DNA from: Terriglobia bacterium | GTDB lineage: Bacteria > Acidobacteriota > Vicinamibacteria > Vicinamibacterales > CAVVIG01 | Direction of reading: 5' to 3' | DNA: 64,000 nt | Assembly: GCA_020073005.1 (NCBI GenBank) | Contig: JAIQFX010000015.1 | Location: 1 to 64,000 of the forward strand | Shown: positions 60,492 to 64,000 of the stretch, piece by piece | Position numbering within the stretch: position 1 is the first letter of the stretch | Layout: each line of letters begins with the position of its first letter | The notes under the pieces: generated by a model | Database searches by the model: none | What the model was told of the DNA's origin: nothing | The model's input: only the letters and a program-made list of their open reading frames with translations | Translations under genes and position numbers: made by a program

Positions 60492-60564
60492 GGTGCAGGG
60501 TGCCTGGTGCGGGGTGCTGGGTGCCGTGCCTGGTGCTGGGTGTCGTGCCTGGTGCTGGGTGCGG
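60492..60564. repeat. GGTGCTG heptamer array
   Basis: Units GGTGCAG, GGTGCCT, GGTGCGG, GGTGCTG, a 12-nt variant GGTGCCGTGCCT, GGTGCTG, GGTGTCGTGCCT, GGTGCTG, GGTGCGG. Fills the gap between the winged-helix gene end (60565) and the sigma-factor start (60471), i.e. the promoter region of the sigma operon. Confidence 0.85.
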
Positions 60565-60957
60565 CTACGACTTCGCCGCTTTAATGATCGCTTCCATATG
60601 CGCGAGGTATTTCTCGAGCGCCTTGCGGCCGGCGGCCGTCAGACGGTACTCGGTGCGCGGCATGCGATCTTCGAACGACTTCGTGCACGCGATGTACTCG
60701 GCGTCCTCGAGTTTTCGCGCGTGCACGCTGAGATTGCCGTCCGTCGTCTGCAGCAGACGCTTCAGGTCGTTGAACGTCAGATGGTCGTTCACCGCGAGCG
60801 CGCTCACGATGCCGAGTCTGAGCCGCTCGTGGATGAGGCGGTCGAGGGCCAGCGTCGGACGATGGCTGGTGGCTGGTACCTGGTGGCTGGTGGCTGATGT
60901 CCTGCCTTCTGCCTTTTGCCTTCCGACTTCCAACTTCCGCGCAGCGGCTTTACCCAC
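60565..60957 (-). CDS. Winged-helix transcriptional regulator with a repeat-derived N-terminus
   Basis: 130 residues. A winged helix of the MarR/ArsR-like single-domain group ([78 protein letters not shown]) occupies residues 37-130. The first 36 residues ([20 protein letters not shown]) are encoded by a heptamer array and unlikely to be structured; the native start may be later, but no ATG is available before the domain. It overlaps the upstream membrane-protein gene by 8 bp; the pair is a typical HTH plus sensor-like membrane protein unit. Confidence 0.88.
   Translation of the reverse strand: MGKAAARKLEVGRQKAEGRTSATSHQVPATSHRPTLALDRLIHERLRLGIVSALAVNDHLTFNDLKRLLQTTDGNLSVHARKLEDAEYIACTKSFEDRMPRTEYRLTAAGRKALEKYLAHMEAIIKAAKS
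60864..60940. repeat. GGCTGGT / CTTCYGC heptamer arrays within the regulator's coding sequence
   Basis: In-phase units GGCTGGT x2, ACCTGGT, GGCTGGT, GGCTGAT, GTCCTGC, CTTCTGC, CTTTTGC, CTTCCGA, CTTCCAA, CTTCCGC: eleven 7-nt units without a break. They encode residues about 7-32 of the winged-helix protein. Confidence 0.9.
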
Positions 60958-61540
60958 CGTATCTCCTCGCGATGATGAATCCGAATCCCATGTGCAGGCC
61001 GCCGAAGCCGGCGGCCATCAACCAGTGTCCCCACGCCGCGGGCGCCGCGAACGCGACGATGCCGAGCGCCATGAAGCACAGGCCCATCACCGGCACGACG
61101 CGCACCGAAAACGCGCCGCCGGTGGCGACGGCCGTGCCGTAGAGCAGCAGCCAGCAGCCCGGCAGCCGCGCCATCAGCCCCATCGTCGTGAACACGGGCG
61201 TGAGCACCATGCCCGCGACGAGCGGGGGCGCGAACGCCAGCGCGAAGCGCCGCGCGGGCGCGCCCGACCAGAGTGATGTGTCAGATCGCCGCGCCTTGAT
61301 CGTCATCGCGACGAACGCGATGGCGGTGGCGATCACCGCGTCGGCGAACCAGACGGTCACCCAGCGCAGCGACTCGTCCGGCGGTCCGGAGACGACGGCG
61401 GCGGCGATGGCCGTCGCGCCCATCGCGACGCCGCCCCAGCCCGGCACGGCCGTGAACTCGCCCGCGCGCGCCATCGCGTCGCGGATGTAACTCAGGTGGT
61501 CGAGCGCGTGCGCGTGGAGCGGCTCGGGGGCGGGGGACAC
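60950..61540 (-). CDS. Six-helix membrane protein of unknown function
   Basis: 196 residues from GTG 61540. An N-terminal cytoplasmic segment ([30 protein letters not shown]) is followed by about five to six hydrophobic helices ([86 protein letters not shown]). It pairs with the winged-helix gene (8-bp overlap). Such HTH/membrane pairs are frequent in Acidobacteriota; role unknown. Confidence 0.8.
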   Translation of the reverse strand: MSPAPEPLHAHALDHLSYIRDAMARAGEFTAVPGWGGVAMGATAIAAAVVSGPPDESLRWVTVWFADAVIATAIAFVAMTIKARRSDTSLWSGAPARRFALAFAPPLVAGMVLTPVFTTMGLMARLPGCWLLLYGTAVATGGAFSVRVVPVMGLCFMALGIVAFAAPAAWGHWLMAAGFGGLHMGFGFIIARRYGG

Positions 61541-61563
61541 GACAAGAGCTTTATAGCATAGAG

Positions 61564-61608
61564 GGCGGGTGGGGGCCGGTGGGGCGGGTGGGGAAGCTGG
61601 GGAAGCTG
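61564..61608. repeat. G-rich tandem repeat (GGGCGGGTG / GGGGAAGCT)
   Basis: GGGCGGGTG, GGGGCCGGT, GGGGCGGGT, GGGGAAGCT, GGGGAAGCT follow one another with a 9-nt period, immediately before the REP-like element at 61609. Runs of four or five G at regular spacing could form a G-quadruplex on the plus strand. Confidence 0.7.
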
Positions 61609-61631
61609 TAGCGCGAGGCTTTAGCCGAGCG
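61609..61631. repeat. REP-like palindrome providing a uspA stop codon
   Basis: TAGCGCGAGGCTTTAGCCGA followed by GCG, one change from 45750-45772. The TAA stop of the uspA gene (61621-61623 on the minus strand) lies in the centre of the palindrome. Confidence 0.75.
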
Positions 61632-62055
61632 TTGTTTGCGCTCTCAGCAACAGCACCGGCACTTTCACGAGATGCCGGACGCGGTCGGCGGTGGCGCCGT
61701 GCAGCACGTCGCCCAGGAAACGGTGGCCGTGGGTCGACATGGCGACCAGATCGATGCCGGGATCTTCGGCGGCCTTGATGAGCTCTGTGGCGGGATCGCC
61801 CATCGCGAGCCGCACCTGCACGGTAAATCCCTGCGCGGCGAGGTCGGCCTTCAGCTGCTCGAGGTACGCGCGGTCCGACTTCATCTCCTCGGACTCGCGC
61901 AGCTTGAGCTGATCGAAATTGCGCGCGGCCCAGCCGTCCGCGACGTGCACGAGCAGCAGCTCGGCGCCGGTCAACCTCGCGAGCTTCGCCACGTGCGTCA
62001 GGATGGTCTGATCGGCCGCGGAGTTTTCGATCGCGACGAGGATGCGGCGGTACAT
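61621..62055 (-). CDS. Universal stress protein (UspA family)
   Basis: 144 residues from ATG 62055. UspA fold: RRILVAIENSAADQTILTHVAKLARLTGAELLLVHVADG, and the C-terminal loop STHGHRFLGDVLHGATADRVRHLVKVPVLLL with the ATP-binding GHRFLGDVLHGAT pattern. Start overlaps the stop of the small membrane protein gene by one base. Third gene after mntH; may protect during metal or oxidative stress. Confidence 0.93.
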   Translation of the reverse strand: MYRRILVAIENSAADQTILTHVAKLARLTGAELLLVHVADGWAARNFDQLKLRESEEMKSDRAYLEQLKADLAAQGFTVQVRLAMGDPATELIKAAEDPGIDLVAMSTHGHRFLGDVLHGATADRVRHLVKVPVLLLRAQTTLG

Positions 62056-62243
62056 CAGAGTTTCCAGCCGCGCAGCGCGTAGTACTTGTCTTTGGGCTCG
62101 CCCGTGAACGGATGAATGAACATGGAGAACTTCAGGACGCGCCGCCATTTCGGCGTGCGCTCCTCGAAGTGGCCGAAGAGAATGTTGCCCACGACGTACA
62201 TGCTCGACATGACGGCGACGTCAATCCACAGATTCATCTGCAT
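62055..62243 (-). CDS. Small membrane protein between mntH and uspA
   Basis: 62 residues. One hydrophobic segment (IDVAVMSSMYVVGNILFGHF) followed by a basic, aromatic C-terminus (TPKWRRVLKFSMFIHPFTGEPKDKYYALRGWKL). No family recognised. It lies 10 bp after the mntH stop and one base into uspA, and the protein has a plausible codon pattern, so I consider it real. Confidence 0.65.
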   Translation of the reverse strand: MQMNLWIDVAVMSSMYVVGNILFGHFEERTPKWRRVLKFSMFIHPFTGEPKDKYYALRGWKL

Positions 62244-62253
62244 TCCACCATGT

Positions 62254-63603
62254 CTACACCGCGCCTGTGAACGTGTAGTAGAGCAGGTACACGTTCAGCG
62301 CGGCGATGATAACCGCAACGGCGTACGCGAGGATCTTCATCCAGAGCCGGTTCGCGAACGCGCCCATTTTCTTCGGATCGCTCGTGAACATGACGAGCGG
62401 GAAGACCGCGAACGGCAGCTGCAGGCTCAGCACGACCTGGCTGAAGATGATCAGCGGGCCCGTACCCCGTTCGCCGTAGAGCGCGACGACGACGATCGCC
62501 GGGACGATCGCGATGAGCCGGGTGACCAGCCGCCGCAGCCACGGGCGGATGCGGAGATTGATGAAGCCTTCCATCACGATCTGTCCGGCGAGCGTGCCCG
62601 TCAGCGTCGCGTTCTGGCCGGAGCAGAGCAGCGCGACGGCGAACAGCACGCTGGCCAGCGTCGTGCCGAGCAGCGGCGAGAGCAGCTGGTACGCGTCGCC
62701 GATGTCCGCCACGTCCTGGTGGCCGGTGCCATGAAAGACGGCGGACGCCATCACCAGAATCGCGCCATTGATGAACAGCGCGGACATCAGGGCGACCGCG
62801 GAGTCGATCGACGCGAAGCGGATCGCTTCGGCGCGGTTCTCCTGCGAGTCGCCGTACTTGCGCGTCTGGACGATCGATGAATGCAAGTACAGGTTGTGCG
62901 GCATCACGGTCGCGCCGAGGATGCCGATCGCGATGTAGAGCATCTGCGGGTTGCGCAGAATCTCCGTCCGCGGGATGAATCCGATCGCGATCGCCGCGAC
63001 GTCTGGCCGCGACAGGTAGAGCTCGATCGCGAACGACCCCGCGATCGCGAGGATCAGCCCGACGACGAGGGCTTCGACGTAGCGGAAGCCGTGGTTCTGC
63101 AGGAAGAGCACGATCAGCACGTCCAGCGACGTGAGGATCACGCCCCAGAGCAGCGGCAGGTGGAAGAGCAGGTTGAGCGCGATCGCCGCGCCGATCACTT
63201 CGGCGAGATCGCACGCCGCGATCGCAATCTCGCAGAGCAGCCACAGAACGATCGTCACCGGACGCGAGTAGCTGTCGCGGCACGCCTGCGCGAGATCGCG
63301 GCCGCTGGCGATGCCGAGCCGCGCGGCGAGCGCCTGCAGCAGGATCGCCATCAGGTTGGACAGCATGATCACGCTGAGCAGCGTGTAGCCGTAGCGCGCG
63401 CCGCCGGCGAGGTCGGTCGCCCAGTTGCCGGGGTCCATGTAGCCGACGGCGACGAGATATCCCGGTCCCGCGAACGCGAACATCTTGCGCCAGAAGCCCG
63501 CGCCCTCGGGGATCGCGATGGTTCCGTGGACTTCGGGAAGGCTCAGCGTGCTGGTCGGAAGTCGCCAGCCGCCTGTCGACGGAGAGGGGATTTCTGACGC
63601 CAT
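62254..63603 (-). CDS. mntH: Nramp-family Mn2+/Fe2+ transporter
   Basis: 449 residues, eleven to twelve helices. The metal-site motifs of Nramp are intact: MDPGNWATD in helix 1 and [14 protein letters not shown] in helix 6, plus the [19 protein letters not shown] loop. Imports Mn2+ (or Fe2+) with protons. The ATG at 63603 has no Shine-Dalgarno; a 24-bp palindrome begins 6 bp upstream, so translation may be leaderless and regulation by a metal-dependent repressor likely. Confidence 0.96.
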   Translation of the reverse strand: MASEIPSPSTGGWRLPTSTLSLPEVHGTIAIPEGAGFWRKMFAFAGPGYLVAVGYMDPGNWATDLAGGARYGYTLLSVIMLSNLMAILLQALAARLGIASGRDLAQACRDSYSRPVTIVLWLLCEIAIAACDLAEVIGAAIALNLLFHLPLLWGVILTSLDVLIVLFLQNHGFRYVEALVVGLILAIAGSFAIELYLSRPDVAAIAIGFIPRTEILRNPQMLYIAIGILGATVMPHNLYLHSSIVQTRKYGDSQENRAEAIRFASIDSAVALMSALFINGAILVMASAVFHGTGHQDVADIGDAYQLLSPLLGTTLASVLFAVALLCSGQNATLTGTLAGQIVMEGFINLRIRPWLRRLVTRLIAIVPAIVVVALYGERGTGPLIIFSQVVLSLQLPFAVFPLVMFTSDPKKMGAFANRLWMKILAYAVAVIIAALNVYLLYYTFTGAV

Positions 63604-63608
63604 GCCGC

Positions 63609-63632
63609 TATATTTTGACTAATCAAAATATA
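63609..63632 (-). promoter_or_regulatory. 24-bp perfect palindrome at the mntH start, candidate metal-regulator operator
   Basis: TATATTTTGA-CTAA-TCAAAATATA: both 10-bp arms match perfectly. It is AT-rich in a GC-rich genome, and lies at -6 to -29 from the mntH ATG. On the minus strand TATA-rich sequence 6-12 bp upstream of the ATG fits a -10 for a leaderless transcript. Size and position suit an MntR/DtxR-type or Fur-type repressor. The identity of the regulator is inference. Confidence 0.72.
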
Positions 63633-63708
63633 ACACGTCCTCCAGAATTCCACCACGTTAAAGGGCATCGGGCGTTCGCCCAACGCGCCGATTAATCGAG
63701 CCGCAGCG

Positions 63709-64000
63709 GTGAACAACACGTCCGCGTCGCCGGTGCTGACGCGTGACGTCGATCGAGTGGGACAGGAGCCGGTTGACGTCGGGTTCGATATCGTGTCCCC
63801 GCAGATTGCGACGTACAACGTTCCCGCCGGCCAACGGCTGACGATCCGATCGGCCTCCGGGTTCTGCAACACGCTCTCAGTGAACCCATCAGCCTTCGTC
63901 ATCATGACCAGCGTCGGCGGAAACTTTGTCACTCATTTCCTGCCGAACCAGCAAAGCGACAGCAGCCCGATCATGGCTGCCCAAACCCTGGCGTTTGCCG
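63709..64000 (+). CDS. Hypothetical protein, N-terminal part (runs off the right edge)
   Basis: Open frame from GTG 63709 to the window end (97 codons), with an in-frame stop at 63631. High GC at third positions supports the plus strand rather than the antisense frame. The product begins VNNTSASPVLTRDVDRVGQE and contains NVPAGQRLTIRSASGFCNTLSVNPSAFVIMTSVGGNFVTHFLPN, a beta-rich style seen in exported or phage-like structural proteins. No signal peptide is visible, so the true start may differ. Function unknown. Confidence 0.45.
   Translation, partial: MNNTSASPVLTRDVDRVGQEPVDVGFDIVSPQIATYNVPAGQRLTIRSASGFCNTLSVNPSAFVIMTSVGGNFVTHFLPNQQSDSSPIMAAQTLAFA

Noticed and set aside
63543-63932. Minus-strand 129-codon frame covering the mntH promoter and the right-edge region
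   Set aside because: It overlaps the mntH start and the palindrome, has no domain, and GC at third positions favours the plus-strand frame.

Overview
The window is about 64 kb of GC-rich DNA with very tight gene packing. Many neighbouring genes overlap by 4 bp at ATGA or GTGA. Gene content points to Acidobacteriota, probably class Vicinamibacteria. The signs are a TonB-dependent receptor with an N-terminal carboxypeptidase-regulatory-like domain, a degraded ADOP/MacB-type permease gene, a secreted HpcH/HpaI aldolase-family protein, many Tat-exported enzymes, and REP-like palindromes of the GTCCGGCT-NN-AGCCGGAC kind. No phage, transposase gene, CRISPR array or replication origin was found. The taxonomic call is inference from gene content.

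Left part (1-9281): the start of an outer-membrane protein gene on the minus strand, then a nine-gene clade II (Sec-type) nitrous oxide reductase cluster on the plus strand. It contains a dihaem cytochrome c fused to a CuA-like cupredoxin, nosZ, a NosB-like membrane protein, nosD, nosF, nosL, nosY, a DUF59/MIP18 protein and an NnrS-like membrane protein. A perfect TATGAC-N4-GTCATA inverted repeat upstream (808-823) looks like an FNR/DNR/NnrR site placed for class II activation. The natural reading is respiratory N2O reduction: the cytochrome feeds electrons to NosZ, and NosDFY/NosL handle copper and sulfur for CuZ.

9.3-20.4 kb: a DUF3300 protein, the secreted aldolase-family protein, small secreted and STAS-like proteins, then a GAF/AAA+/Fis sigma54 activator gene beside a small HTH gene and a Rieske protein gene. 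The HTH-Rieske pair is preceded by a textbook -24/-12 promoter. Next come a marR-uspA-PIG-L-acyltransferase operon, divergent from a Pal-type lipoprotein gene and separated from it by two 12-bp operators exactly 21 bp apart, and a Tat-exported HD-domain protein with a strong terminator.

20.4-37.5 kb: ankyrin protein, two cyclophilins, PhzF-like protein, Tat amidase, glycogen branching enzyme, MFS transporter, M19 dipeptidase, lipoprotein, a secreted kinase-like protein, EVE-domain protein, TonB-dependent receptor, GT39-like and GT11-like glycosyltransferases and tRNA-Ser(GGA).

37.5-50.7 kb: DinB protein, cytochrome c, GlxA-type regulator, SDR, ADOP pseudogene, a coupled operon (serine beta-lactamase-like, spermidine-dehydrogenase-like flavoprotein, NHL propeller), cupin, a cytochrome c/copper-monooxygenase-like fusion with a partner secreted protein, methyltransferase, a large secreted hypothetical and a coiled-coil protein.

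50.8-64 kb, mostly minus strand: a two-pump RND efflux system with its adaptor, an ECF sigma/anti-sigma-like/secreted protein operon, a winged-helix regulator with a membrane protein, uspA, a small membrane protein and mntH with a 24-bp palindrome at its start codon. A partial plus-strand gene runs off the right end.

The feature least explained by gene annotation is a set of at least fourteen short degenerate tandem-repeat arrays, mostly of 7-nt period, in the gene borders. Each array has its own unit sequence. Several fold into long hairpins between convergent genes, supply the stop codons of those genes, or have been read into protein N-termini, including one whole signal peptide. A second layer of REP-like palindromes sits both between and inside genes.
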